The notes under the pieces are model-generated. The model searched no databases. It was not told where the DNA came from and was given only the letters and a program-made list of their open reading frames with translations. This document shows positions 1 through 6,557 of a stretch of DNA of 6,709 bases, piece by piece (the stretch's first letter is position 1; the number at the start of each line of letters is the position of its first letter). A program made the translations under genes and the position numbers. The DNA is from an uncultured Verrucomicrobiota bacterium (GTDB lineage Bacteria; Verrucomicrobiota; Verrucomicrobiae; Opitutales; Opitutaceae), in NCBI GenBank assembly GCA_946482165.1, contig CAMLQS010000282.1:1-6709 (forward strand), read 5' to 3'.

Positions 1-1
1 C

Positions 2-667
2 TCGATTCTCACCGAGACCGCCGCCTTCGACGAGCCCTTTGGCGACATGATGGACCTCAACGCGGAGTCTGTCGGCGACTCCGACCGGGAATCCCCCCTG
101 CACAAGAACATGGCCAAACTCGAGCTCCCGGTCGATTTCCCCCTGGCCCTTTCCGGGCTTTCCGAAAGCACCGTCGAGCTCTGCCGTGTCGAAAAAGTGG
201 ATACACTTGGCCAGTTTGTCACCTTCGCGTCCCGCCTCGCCCAATCGGTCATCGTGGGCGGCGATTTCCGCGAGCTTCTCAACGCCCTCTCGCACAAGGA
301 CGAGCAAACCCTCGCGCGCTTCCTTCCCTTCCGGCCCGGCGCCAAGGGCCTTCACCTCCTCGAAGCTCTCGCAATCGAGGCTCGCCTGCTCGACGCCACC
401 TCCCGCGCCGCCGTCTCGGCCGACCCGCTCGCCGCGCCGGCCGCCATCCGCTCCCGCGTCTCGCGCCTCGTCGCCTGGTTCCCATCCGAACTCGACGCGT
501 TGCGCGACTCCTCCGCCGCCGGCACTCCGACCGCGCAGCTCGTCGCCACCGTTGGCGAGGCCGCGCTGCGCCCCGCCGTCGCCGGGCTGCTCCAACCCCA
601 CCTGCCGCCCCCGCCTGCCCCGCCAAAGCCCCGCTCCTTCTGGAGCCGCCTCTTCGGCCGAGCCTGA
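2..667 (+). CDS. Hypothetical protein, probably 5'-truncated by the window edge
   Basis: I do not recognise this protein. The frame is open from base 2; the first ATG is at 47 (tandem ATG ATG, no Shine-Dalgarno upstream), but the 15 codons before it read like protein, so the true start may be outside the window. 221 residues are visible. Residues about 43-100 form a predicted helical segment (LSGLSESTVELCRVEKVDTLGQ) whose spacing recalls the helix-hairpin-helix of the RNA polymerase alpha C-terminal domain; this is an inference only. An alanine-rich helical region follows, then a proline run (HLPPPPAPPKP) and a basic/aromatic tail, SFWSRLFGRA, that could be an amphipathic docking or membrane-touching helix. 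It has no signal peptide or membrane span in the visible part. It ends 19 nt before the coiled-coil gene, so the two are probably co-transcribed. That it is a real gene is fairly sure; its function is unknown. Confidence 0.7.
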   Translation, partial: SILTETAAFDEPFGDMMDLNAESVGDSDRESPLHKNMAKLELPVDFPLALSGLSESTVELCRVEKVDTLGQFVTFASRLAQSVIVGGDFRELLNALSHKDEQTLARFLPFRPGAKGLHLLEALAIEARLLDATSRAAVSADPLAAPAAIRSRVSRLVAWFPSELDALRDSSAAGTPTAQLVATVGEAALRPAVAGLLQPHLPPPPAPPKPRSFWSRLFGRA

Positions 668-686
668 GCCCGCGCTCGTCCCCGCC

Positions 687-1472
687 ATGCCCGATCTTCC
701 CACGCCCAACCCACCGCCCAATCCCCCTTTTCCCGTTCCCTCGCGGGGTTCGGGGCTGCCTCCACCGCGTCGCCCGCAGCCGCTCAGCCTGCCCCGGCGC
801 ACACCCGGCGCCGGAGGGGGGGGGCCGCCTACGGGCGGCCTCATTTCGCTCGCTTACGCCGACGCCCACCCCGACGTGCAGCGCAAGGTCGAGCAGCGCA
901 TCAACAGCCGTTCGCCCTTCCCTTCGGCGTCCGCCTCCCCCTTCCCCAACTCCACCCTCAGCGCCGCAGAACGCGCCCGACTGCTCGAGCTTGAGCGCGG
1001 GCTTCGTCTTCGCGAGCAGGAGTCCGACGCCCGCGAGCGGGCCCTCGAGGAGCTCCAGGCCCGCCTCGCCGAGCGCGAGCGCGAAATCGCCGAGTTGGAA
1101 AACCTCCTCCAAGCCCGCGAACGCGTGCTGATGGCCCAACGCCGCGCCCCTACCCAGCCACCCTTCGCCGTCAGCGAAGAAGAGAAGTCGGCGTTGGAAA
1201 AACTCCGCGCCGAACTCGACGCCCAGGAAGCCGCCATGCAGGAAGCCCGGTCCGCGCTGAAAGAACGCGAACGCTTCGTCGAGCAATCCGAGACCACGCT
1301 GATGGACAAAGTCGCCGCCCAGCAGGAACACGAAATCGAGCTCGAACAGCGCGAGGAGAATCTTCGCCGCTCCGAGATCGACCTCCGCCGCCGCCTCGCC
1401 GAGATCGACCCCGCCGCCGCCGCCGAAATCGAGGCCGAGCGCCTCCGCAAGCGCGACGAGTTCAACGAGTGA
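687..1472 (+). CDS. Hypothetical proline-rich, coiled-coil protein
   Basis: This is a 261-residue protein of unknown function. Residues 1-50 are low-complexity and proline/glycine-rich (MPDLPTPNPPPNPP...). Residues 52-72 form a short conserved-looking block (LISLAYADAHPDVQRKVEQR). Residues about 92-149 and 163-258 are rich in Glu, Arg, Leu and Ala with heptad-like spacing and almost no Gly or Pro, the hallmark of a long alpha-helical coiled coil, broken at 152-162 by a Pro-containing linker. No membrane span or signal peptide is seen, so it is probably cytoplasmic and oligomeric. The ATG at 687 is chosen because the same frame further upstream only shadows the preceding gene and no later Met precedes the conserved block; there is no clear ribosome binding site. 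The gene lies 19 nt downstream of the preceding one. A nine-G run at 816-824 encodes the Gly cluster and is a possible frameshift or sequencing-error point. Confidence 0.75.
   Translation: MPDLPTPNPPPNPPFPVPSRGSGLPPPRRPQPLSLPRRTPGAGGGGPPTGGLISLAYADAHPDVQRKVEQRINSRSPFPSASASPFPNSTLSAAERARLLELERGLRLREQESDARERALEELQARLAEREREIAELENLLQARERVLMAQRRAPTQPPFAVSEEEKSALEKLRAELDAQEAAMQEARSALKERERFVEQSETTLMDKVAAQQEHEIELEQREENLRRSEIDLRRRLAEIDPAAAAEIEAERLRKRDEFNE
816..840 (+). other. G9 homopolymer abutting a stable cUACGg hairpin, inside the coiled-coil gene
   Basis: Bases 816-824 are nine consecutive G. The last two belong to a 7-bp perfect stem, 823-829 (GGCCGCC) with 834-840 (GGCGGCC), closed by the loop TACG at 830-833. 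In RNA this is C(UACG)G, a UNCG-class tetraloop known for unusual stability. Just upstream, 805-814 is a perfect palindrome (CCGGCGCCGG). No U-tract follows, so it is not an intrinsic terminator. It is also translated as the Gly/Pro-rich linker, and plain coding bias could explain it. Confidence 0.5.
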
Positions 1473-1600
1473 GGTTGCCGCCGACGGCGAGGCCGCACCG
1501 CCACACTGGCTCGGTTTTACCTCCTTGGATCCGAAGGAGCGCGCTTTCGACGCGACTACGTCCGGAGTGCCGCAACGCCGGCGCCCTCGAGACGTCGAAC

Positions 1601-1609
1601 TGTCATAAT
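1601..1609 (+). promoter_or_regulatory. Possible extended -10 promoter element
   Basis: TGTCATAAT matches the extended -10 pattern TGn-TATAAT with one hexamer mismatch and sits in a local AT-rich patch (CATAATTTTT) in otherwise GC-rich DNA. No good -35 hexamer lies about 17 nt upstream, but extended -10 promoters can do without one. It would leave a leader of roughly 210 nt before the ATG at 1828. This is a visual motif match only. Confidence 0.27.
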
Positions 1610-1751
1610 TTTTCGCCGAGGCATGCGCATCCCAGGCTCCCGCGCGGGCGCCAGCCAAGCACCGTTTCTTCGGCCGTCCCGGGGGAATCCCAAGTAACAC
1701 CGAGCCATTCGCGCCGGCAAAAATTGCGCCCTCCCTTGCTCATTCTCGCGG

Positions 1752-1757
1752 CATAAT
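1752..1757 (+). promoter_or_regulatory. Possible -10 element, second candidate
   Basis: CATAAT sits 70 nt before the ATG at 1828, a more usual leader length than the candidate at 1601. There is no TG extension. The nearest -35-like hexamers, TTGCGC at 1724-1729 and TTGCTC at 1736-1741, are at spacings of 22 and 10 nt, both poor. It is listed as an alternative start site for the symporter operon. Confidence 0.2.
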
Positions 1758-1827
1758 CCCGGCAACTAGCCGCCAACAGCGCAGCTTTTGGTCGCCAAGC
1801 GCTTCCACCCCAGCACGCTCGGGCCCG

Positions 1828-2133
1828 ATGTCATCGCAACCCCGCCCTGATAACGACCACATCCACAGCGAAGCGTTTTTGCATTCGCTCATGAATCGCC
1901 AGCTCAAGCTCTCGATCACGTGCGCCTCCGCGTTCCTCGTCGCGCTGTTCGGGCTTCCCCTCCTCAACTACCTCGCTCCCCAGCTCATGGCGACACGCGT
2001 CGGAGGCTTCACCCTCACCTGGCTGATCTTGGGCGTGTTGTTTTTCCCCTACGTGTGGCTGATCTCCGGATTCTTCATCAAACGTTCGCTCAAGCTTGAG
2101 GCCGACGAGGCCGAGGAGGTCCTCCGCAAATGA
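1828..2133 (+). CDS. DUF485 family small membrane protein, symporter partner
   Basis: A 101-residue protein matching the DUF485 pattern: a polar N-terminus ending in a short amphipathic helix (SEAFLHSLMNRQLKLSI), then two transmembrane helices, at about 28-49 and 58-84, and a charged C-terminal tail (KRSLKLEADEAEEVLRK). In the family the best known member is YjcH, encoded directly upstream of the acetate permease ActP in E. coli; the exact role is unsettled, and it is usually regarded as an accessory subunit or partner. The ATG at 1828 is preferred over the in-frame ATG at 1891, which would remove the N-terminal SxxF..L helix typical of the family. No Shine-Dalgarno is visible before 1828. 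Its TGA overlaps the symporter ATG (ATGA at 2130-2133), which implies translational coupling. The family call is confident; the function rests on the neighbour. Confidence 0.88.
   Translation: MSSQPRPDNDHIHSEAFLHSLMNRQLKLSITCASAFLVALFGLPLLNYLAPQLMATRVGGFTLTWLILGVLFFPYVWLISGFFIKRSLKLEADEAEEVLRK
2114..2119 (+). promoter_or_regulatory. Shine-Dalgarno site for the symporter gene
   Basis: A perfect AGGAGG lies 10 nt before the symporter ATG at 2130, inside the last codons of the DUF485 gene. It supports that start and is the clearest ribosome binding site in the window. The adjoining CCTCC at 2121-2125 is complementary to the site: GAGG 2113-2116 can pair with CCTC 2121-2124 around a 4-nt loop. 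The site might therefore be partly masked until a ribosome finishing the upstream gene opens it. Confidence 0.65.
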
Positions 2134-3932
2134 GCACGTTTACCGCCCTCCCCCTCGCCCAAGCCGCCGCCGGAGGCGTCGACCCCTGGATCATCGCCTT
2201 CTCCCTCGTTACCGTGGTCGTCACGGTGATCATGGGCTTCCGCTCCGCGAAGACGTCGAAGACCGCCGGTGATTTCTTCGTCGCCGGCCGCTCCGTCTCC
2301 GTCGGCTGGAACGCCTCCGCCATCTCCGGCGAATACCTTTCCGCCGCCTCCTTCATGGGCGTCGCCGGCATGGTGATGGCCATCGGCTACGACGCGCTCT
2401 GGTATCCGGTCTGCTACGCCTGCGGCTACCTTTTCCTGCTGCTTTTCATCGCCGGCCCGCTCCGCCGCTTCGGCGCCTACACCATTCCCGATTTCGCAGA
2501 AGGCCGCTACGACTCGCCCGTCTTCCGCAAAATCGCCGTCTGCTTCGTCCTCTTCATCGGTTTCTTCTACACCATGCCCCAGATGAAGGGCGCCGGCACC
2601 ACGCTCGCCTACATCTTCCCCGGTCTCCCCTATTGGGTCGGCGTCGCGGTCGTCGGCGTCGTCATCACCCTCAACGTCGCCCTGGGGGGCATGAAAGGCA
2701 TCACCCTTGTCCAGGCCATGCAGTATTGGATGAAGATGTTCGCGATCAGCGTGCCCGTCTTCGTCCTCATGATGGTCTTCGGCGGCTACGGCAAAAATCT
2801 GGACGCCAACTACGCGCCGGGCGAACGCGCCGCGATCGTCGCGACCAACTCGCTCGACCTTTCGCGCAAAGAACTCCCCGCCAAAGCCCCCGCCGACGAG
2901 GCATGGATCTCGCCCTTCGGCCCCCTCACCAGCAAGGCCGCCAAAGCCGCCAAGCTCTCCCCGGAGGAGTCGCGCCCGCTCTCGCTGCTCTACACCTATT
3001 CGCTCATCATCGCGCTCGTGTGCGGCACCGCCGGCCTGCCCCACATCCTTGTCCGTTTCTACACCAATCCCGACGGTGTCGCGGCCAAGCGCACCACGAT
3101 GTGGGTCATGATCCTCATCGGCGTCTTCTACGTCTTCCCGCCGGTCATCGGCGTCATCGGGAGAAACTTTCTCCCCGAGCTCTACAATGGCGTCGGAGCG
3201 AAGGGCACCGACAAGATCGTCCTCGAGCTGCCCATTCTCATCCAAGCCAAGTATGGCGTGCTCGGCTCCATCCTCAGCGGCATCGCCTGCGCCGGCGCCT
3301 TCGCCGCGTTCATGAGCACCTTCTCCGGCCTGCTCGTCTCCATGACCGGCGCGCTCGCTCACGATGTGTATGGACGCATGCTTCGACCCAATTCCACTCC
3401 CGAGCAGCGCATGCGGATGTTCAAATTCGCCGCCATCGGAGTCGGAGCCGTCTCCGTCGGCCTCGGCTCACTCGTCGAGCCGCTCGAGATCAACTTCATG
3501 GTCGGCCAGGCCTTCGCCATCGCCGCCGCCAGCTACTTCCCGCTGCTTTTCATGAGCGTATGGTGGCGCGGCATGACGATGAAGGGCGCCGCGGTCGGCA
3601 TGTTGACCGGAGGCTCGCTCGCCCTCCTCGCGGCCACGCTCACCAACGTGAGCAACCTCGCCACGGACAAGGGTCCCATGGGCAAACTCTTCGCGGGTTT
3701 TGCCCCGATGAACGAGTTCTGGGCGCATCATCCGCTGCTCCGCATCCTCTGCGAACAGCCCGCCATCTGGGCCGTGCCGCTCGCCATCGTGCTCATGATT
3801 GTCGTCTCCAAGCTCACCTCGAAGGAAGTGCCGAAGGACATCCGCATGAAAATGCTCGTCCTCCACGCCCCCGAGGCTTTGGGCCTGAAAAACGAATACA
3901 TCCAGGAACACCAGGCCGGCGCCGGCCATTGA
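2130..3932 (+). CDS. Sodium:solute symporter, ActP-like (SSS family)
   Basis: A 600-residue inner-membrane transporter of the solute:sodium symporter family (TC 2.A.21), probably importing a small monocarboxylate such as acetate with Na+. About 12-13 hydrophobic segments are visible. Family landmarks are DFFVAGRSVSVGWNASAISGEYLSAASFMG at the first helices (residues 48-77, with an apparent helix break), YTIPDFAEGRYDSP (117-130), GTAGLPHILVRFYT (299-312, very typical of the ActP branch) and AFAAFMSTFSGLLVSMTGALAHDVYGR (390-416), whose Ser396/Thr397 fall where the family's Na2 sodium site is built. Residues about 220-285 form a hydrophilic loop that looks longer than in E. coli ActP (549 aa), which may account for the larger size. 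The start at 2130 is supported by AGGAGG and by the 4-nt overlap with the DUF485 gene. The substrate is not proven: no acetyl-CoA synthetase or sensor gene is in view. Confidence 0.93.
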   Translation: MSTFTALPLAQAAAGGVDPWIIAFSLVTVVVTVIMGFRSAKTSKTAGDFFVAGRSVSVGWNASAISGEYLSAASFMGVAGMVMAIGYDALWYPVCYACGYLFLLLFIAGPLRRFGAYTIPDFAEGRYDSPVFRKIAVCFVLFIGFFYTMPQMKGAGTTLAYIFPGLPYWVGVAVVGVVITLNVALGGMKGITLVQAMQYWMKMFAISVPVFVLMMVFGGYGKNLDANYAPGERAAIVATNSLDLSRKELPAKAPADEAWISPFGPLTSKAAKAAKLSPEESRPLSLLYTYSLIIALVCGTAGLPHILVRFYTNPDGVAAKRTTMWVMILIGVFYVFPPVIGVIGRNFLPELYNGVGAKGTDKIVLELPILIQAKYGVLGSILSGIACAGAFAAFMSTFSGLLVSMTGALAHDVYGRMLRPNSTPEQRMRMFKFAAIGVGAVSVGLGSLVEPLEINFMVGQAFAIAAASYFPLLFMSVWWRGMTMKGAAVGMLTGGSLALLAATLTNVSNLATDKGPMGKLFAGFAPMNEFWAHHPLLRILCEQPAIWAVPLAIVLMIVVSKLTSKEVPKDIRMKMLVLHAPEALGLKNEYIQEHQAGAGH

Positions 3933-3974
3933 TCCTTCGTTGCTCCGGAGGCGGCCGGTTTCTACACCTCCGCC

Positions 3975-5738
3975 ATGGCCGCCTCCGCTTCTCCCCTCGA
4001 AAGTGCGAAGTCCTCGCGCGCAGGCCTCGGTTGCGCGATCCCCTTCGGCCTGCTTTTCGGCGCGATCGGGCTCTTTGCCTTTTGGTTCGTCACCCTGCGT
4101 CCGTTACTCCGCTCCGCCGCCAGCGTGGACTGGGTCGAGACGCCTTGCGAAATCCTCGCCAGCGAACTCGAGCGCCACGCCGACTCCGACGGCGCCACCT
4201 ACCGCGTCGCGATCCGTTATCGCTACGAATGGCCGCCTCGCCACCTGGCCGTGGAATCGGGCCGCGCCGCCGAGGCCGCCGCAGCCTTGACCACGGCGCC
4301 GGTCCGGTTCCACGAAAGTGATCGCTACGATTTTTCCACCGGCTCGACCAACGTCGGCATGAAACGGATGCGCGCCGCGGTCCGGGATAATCCACCCGGG
4401 CGGCGCACCGTCTGCTACGTCGACCCCGCCCACCCGGAATCGGCCGTCCTCGACCGCGGCACGCCCCTCAGCGTGTGGCTGGGTTTTTTGACGCTTCTGT
4501 TCCCGGGCTTCGGAGCGCTGTTCGTATTTCTGGCGTGGAAAGGCTCGCGCCGCGCCGTCGCGGACGCGAGTTCTCCGCTTGGCAAGGCCTCCGCGCAAAA
4601 CGCCCGCGTCTTGCGGGATCCCGCCGCGCTTCGCGCTTTGGCGGGAAACGCTTCACCCGACGCGTCCACCCCGGTCCCGGCCGGCGAAACCACCCTCAAG
4701 CCAGCCGCCGGCCGCATCGGCACCTTCATCGGCCTCACTTTCTTCACCCTCTTCTGGAACGGCATCCTCAGCGTCTTTGTCGTGCAGGCCGTAAAAGAGT
4801 TCGGCCGCGGTTTCATCGGCTGGTTCCTGCCGCTCTTCCTGATTCCTTTCCTTCTAGTCGGCCTGTTGATGCTCGGCGCGACGTTCCAGGCCTTCTCGCG
4901 ACTCTTCGCCCCCGCCGTCCAAGTGCGTCTCGATCCCTCGCTGCTTCGGCTTGGCGCGCGCGTTCCTTTCTCTTGGCGGCTCGTCGGCCGAGGCGTGCGC
5001 AGGCTCACCATCCAGCTAATCGCGCGCGAAGAAGCCACCTACCGGCAAGGCACCTCCACCACGACCGACAAATCCGACGTCCACCGCGTCGTCGTTTTCG
5101 AATCGACCGACATCCTCGGCCTCGCCGACGGACGCGCCGAAATCGCCCTCCCCGCCGAAGCCGCCGCACCCGCCTTTTCCGCCAAGAATAACAAGCTGGT
5201 TTGGGAACTCGTCTTCGACGGCGAGATCCCCTGGCGGGCCGACGTCGATGATCGCTTCGTGCTCCCGGTGGGCGCGCCGGAGCACATTCCTCCCGTCCCC
5301 GTGACACCCGATCCGGTCCCGCACGCAGGCGAAGGCGGCCTCACCCTTTGGACGGTTGATCGCCTGGCCCCCGGGGAAACGATGGTCTTCACGCTCGCGC
5401 GCGACTCCTCCGCGAAAGCCGGCCCGCTCACCGTTCAGCTCGGTTGGTTCACGGAAGGCCGGGGCACCCGCGACGCTGCCATCGCATGGAGCGAAGAAAT
5501 CCCCGGCCTCGCCCCCGGAACCGATCAAACTTTCGAGGTCGTGCTTCCCCAAACCCCGTGGAGCTTTTCCGGCAAACTCGTTTCCATTTCCTGGCGCCTG
5601 GAAGTCCTCGACGCGAAACGACAGCCTCTCGTTGCCGTCTCCCTTTTGATCGCCCCCGGCGGACAACTCGTAACCCTGCCCGAACTCCCCGCCGAGAAGA
5701 CGTCGGGCAAATGGAAATTCACCGCGCGCCGGAAATGA
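3975..5738 (+). CDS. DUF3592 membrane protein with long beta-sandwich C-terminal part
   Basis: A 587-residue protein. Residues about 18-41 are a transmembrane helix, 52-160 a soluble DUF3592-type domain (WVETPCEILASELER...YRVAIRYRYEW...RTVCYVDPAHPESAVLD), and 165-188 a second helix. Two more helices lie at about 248-270 and 280-302. The rest is beta-rich: about 316-435 includes SAKNNKLVWELVFDGEIPW and RADVDDRFVLPV, and about 455-575 includes SFSGKLVSISWRLEVL. These phrases recall arrestin-like or Spo0M-like sandwich domains; that is my inference. DUF3592 has no established biochemical role. The ATG at 3975 lies 42 nt after the symporter stop. It has no close ribosome binding site (GGAGG at 3947-3951 is too distant), and no in-frame alternative start is available upstream before the symporter stop. 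The 3' end overlaps the ATPase gene by 4 nt, which suggests the two products work together, perhaps at the cytoplasmic membrane. Confidence 0.83.
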   Translation: MAASASPLESAKSSRAGLGCAIPFGLLFGAIGLFAFWFVTLRPLLRSAASVDWVETPCEILASELERHADSDGATYRVAIRYRYEWPPRHLAVESGRAAEAAAALTTAPVRFHESDRYDFSTGSTNVGMKRMRAAVRDNPPGRRTVCYVDPAHPESAVLDRGTPLSVWLGFLTLLFPGFGALFVFLAWKGSRRAVADASSPLGKASAQNARVLRDPAALRALAGNASPDASTPVPAGETTLKPAAGRIGTFIGLTFFTLFWNGILSVFVVQAVKEFGRGFIGWFLPLFLIPFLLVGLLMLGATFQAFSRLFAPAVQVRLDPSLLRLGARVPFSWRLVGRGVRRLTIQLIAREEATYRQGTSTTTDKSDVHRVVVFESTDILGLADGRAEIALPAEAAAPAFSAKNNKLVWELVFDGEIPWRADVDDRFVLPVGAPEHIPPVPVTPDPVPHAGEGGLTLWTVDRLAPGETMVFTLARDSSAKAGPLTVQLGWFTEGRGTRDAAIAWSEEIPGLAPGTDQTFEVVLPQTPWSFSGKLVSISWRLEVLDAKRQPLVAVSLLIAPGGQLVTLPELPAEKTSGKWKFTARRK

Positions 5739-6340
5739 ACGCCGCGCACGAGAACCCCTTCCGCACCTCGCGCATCCTCGCGTTGCCACCGCATTGGGGC
5801 GAAGGCGAAAGCGCCGCGGCGCTCCTCGCCCGTTGGCATGCCGCCGGCCGCCGGGGCGCTCTCGTGGGCCCGCACGGCACGGGCAAGACCTCGCGCATGC
5901 GCGCCCTGGCGGCGTATCTCCGGGAAACGGAAGGCATGAAGATCATCTGGGTGCAGTGGCACGACGACGGAACGACGACACCCGACGACTGGCGCTCCGC
6001 CCTCGCCGCGGCCGACGCCCGCACCGTCGTCTGTCTCGACGGCTCGGAGAATCTGGGCCCCTTGGGTTCGTATCGAGTTTTTGTATACTCGCGTGGCGCC
6101 GCGGGCATCCTGGCCACGCGCCACCGCCCATCGCTTTTTCTTCCGACGCTCGGCCGCCATCGGCCCGATGCGGAGATCTTCGCCGCTCAGGCCGCGCTGC
6201 TCACCGCCGGAGTGGAGGACAAAGCACGTCACACCTTCGCCGTATCACGCGAAAATGCCCACGAAGCGTTCCGTCGCCTTTACCTCTCCGCCCGTTGCCC
6301 AACCGGTGGAGAGGCGCGTTCGCGAACGCGCCCAGCCTGA
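5735..6340 (+). CDS. Small P-loop ATPase-like protein
   Basis: A 201-residue soluble protein. A Walker A motif, GPHGTGKT, lies at residues 45-52. A Walker B-like strand, TVVCLDGSENL (97-107), supplies Asp102 but lacks the usual following acid, having Gly-Ser instead. A later strand, GILATRH (124-130), could be the sensor-1 position. The N-terminus NPFRTSRILALPPHWGEGESAAALLARW and the order of motifs resemble a family of small uncharacterised ATPases that I recall from Planctomycetes and Verrucomicrobia, in which NPF starts the protein and GPHGSGKS is the loop; this was not checked by search. Residues 174-184 (NAHEAFRRLYL) match the closing helix of such proteins. The last 17 residues (SARCPTGGEARSRTRPA) look foreign and contain the 20-bp palindrome. 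The ATG at 5735 overlaps the DUF3592 stop (ATGA), so translation is probably coupled. An ORF start further upstream in this frame only shadows that gene. Confidence 0.8.
   Translation: MNAAHENPFRTSRILALPPHWGEGESAAALLARWHAAGRRGALVGPHGTGKTSRMRALAAYLRETEGMKIIWVQWHDDGTTTPDDWRSALAAADARTVVCLDGSENLGPLGSYRVFVYSRGAAGILATRHRPSLFLPTLGRHRPDAEIFAAQAALLTAGVEDKARHTFAVSRENAHEAFRRLYLSARCPTGGEARSRTRPA
6313..6332. repeat. 20-bp perfect palindrome at the 3' end of the ATPase gene
   Basis: GGCGCGTTCGCGAACGCGCC is exactly self-complementary. In RNA it could form an 8-bp stem with a CGCG loop, 6 nt before the ATPase stop codon. There is no T-tract on either side, so it is not a standard intrinsic terminator. It could be a REP-like extragenic repeat that has become part of the reading frame, or a protein binding site. 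Confidence 0.6.
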
Positions 6341-6428
6341 TACCAATCAACCGAGCTTCTGGAGGATGGAAGGCCCTTCCCGTGTATCCAACTCCTAAAG
6401 CCGTCTCAGCGGGAACGTGCGCCCACTG
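6341..6428. other. Non-coding stretch between the ATPase gene and the inverted-repeat element
   Basis: These 88 bases have no credible gene. The only structure is a short inverted repeat, GGAAGG-C-CCTTCC, around 6368-6380. No T-tract or promoter is evident. It may be a continuation of whatever repeat begins with the palindrome at 6313, but one copy is not enough to tell. Confidence 0.45.
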
Positions 6429-6456
6429 CTAGAGCATTTCAAATAGAGTCGTCGCC
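6429..6456 (+). repeat. Left terminal inverted repeat of the candidate MITE
   Basis: This 28-base arm pairs with 6558-6585 at 27 of 28 positions. Similarity stops abruptly beyond 6456 (GTATTT here against ATAAAA in the other arm read inward), which defines the repeat length. Confidence 0.85.
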
Positions 6457-6557
6457 GTATTTCGGGGGCCTGAGGTAGGCGGGACCGCAGCGAGTTCACA
6501 GAGGTAAAAATCGCCACTTCGACACGGCATGCCCAGCGGTCGCGCCCTGCCTTTTAT

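Larger units (their letters stand above)
1473..1827. other. Intergenic region upstream of the DUF485/symporter pair
   Basis: This is a 355-base stretch without a credible gene. It contains two weak -10-like sites, listed separately. There is also a small inverted repeat around 1519-1537 (CTCCTT/AAGGAG with a 7-nt loop) and a 10-bp palindrome at 1639-1648 (CCCGCGCGGG). Neither is followed by a T-tract, so I see no intrinsic terminator for the coiled-coil gene. No tRNA, riboswitch or CRISPR pattern was recognised. The short open frames here lack protein-like composition. Confidence 0.6.

Noticed and set aside
186..686. Upstream extension of the coiled-coil gene to an ATG at 186
   Set aside because: The extra 167 residues are Ser/Pro/Arg shadow sequence of the first gene. 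Starting at 687, just after that gene's stop, is far more plausible.
279..1700. Long minus-strand open frame of 473 codons opposite the first two genes
   Set aside because: Composition is Arg/Gly/Ala-rich with no domain. It mirrors the coding strand of two genes and arises from the scarcity of stops in GC-rich DNA.
1469..1756. Small 95-codon plus-strand ORF in the intergenic region
   Set aside because: It has no ribosome site, no recognisable pattern and Arg/Pro/His-rich composition, so it was not called as a gene.
2049..3362. Minus-strand open frame of 437 codons opposite the symporter
   Set aside because: It is Glu/Asp/Gly/His-rich low complexity, as expected from the antisense of a membrane-protein gene; the symporter on the plus strand is unmistakable.
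3914..3927. 14-bp palindrome GGCCGGCGCCGGCC near the end of the symporter gene, considered as a terminator
   Set aside because: It lies within the coding sequence (Ala/Gly codons), has no T-tract after it, and such GC palindromes are common in DNA of this composition.
3947..3951. GGAGG as ribosome site for the DUF3592 gene
   Set aside because: It is 23 nt before the ATG at 3975, too distant, and no in-frame alternative start lies closer.
2633..4321. Plus-strand open frame of 562 codons overlapping the symporter and DUF3592 genes in another frame
   Set aside because: It is an Arg/His/Pro-rich shadow translation without motifs and runs across two well-supported genes.
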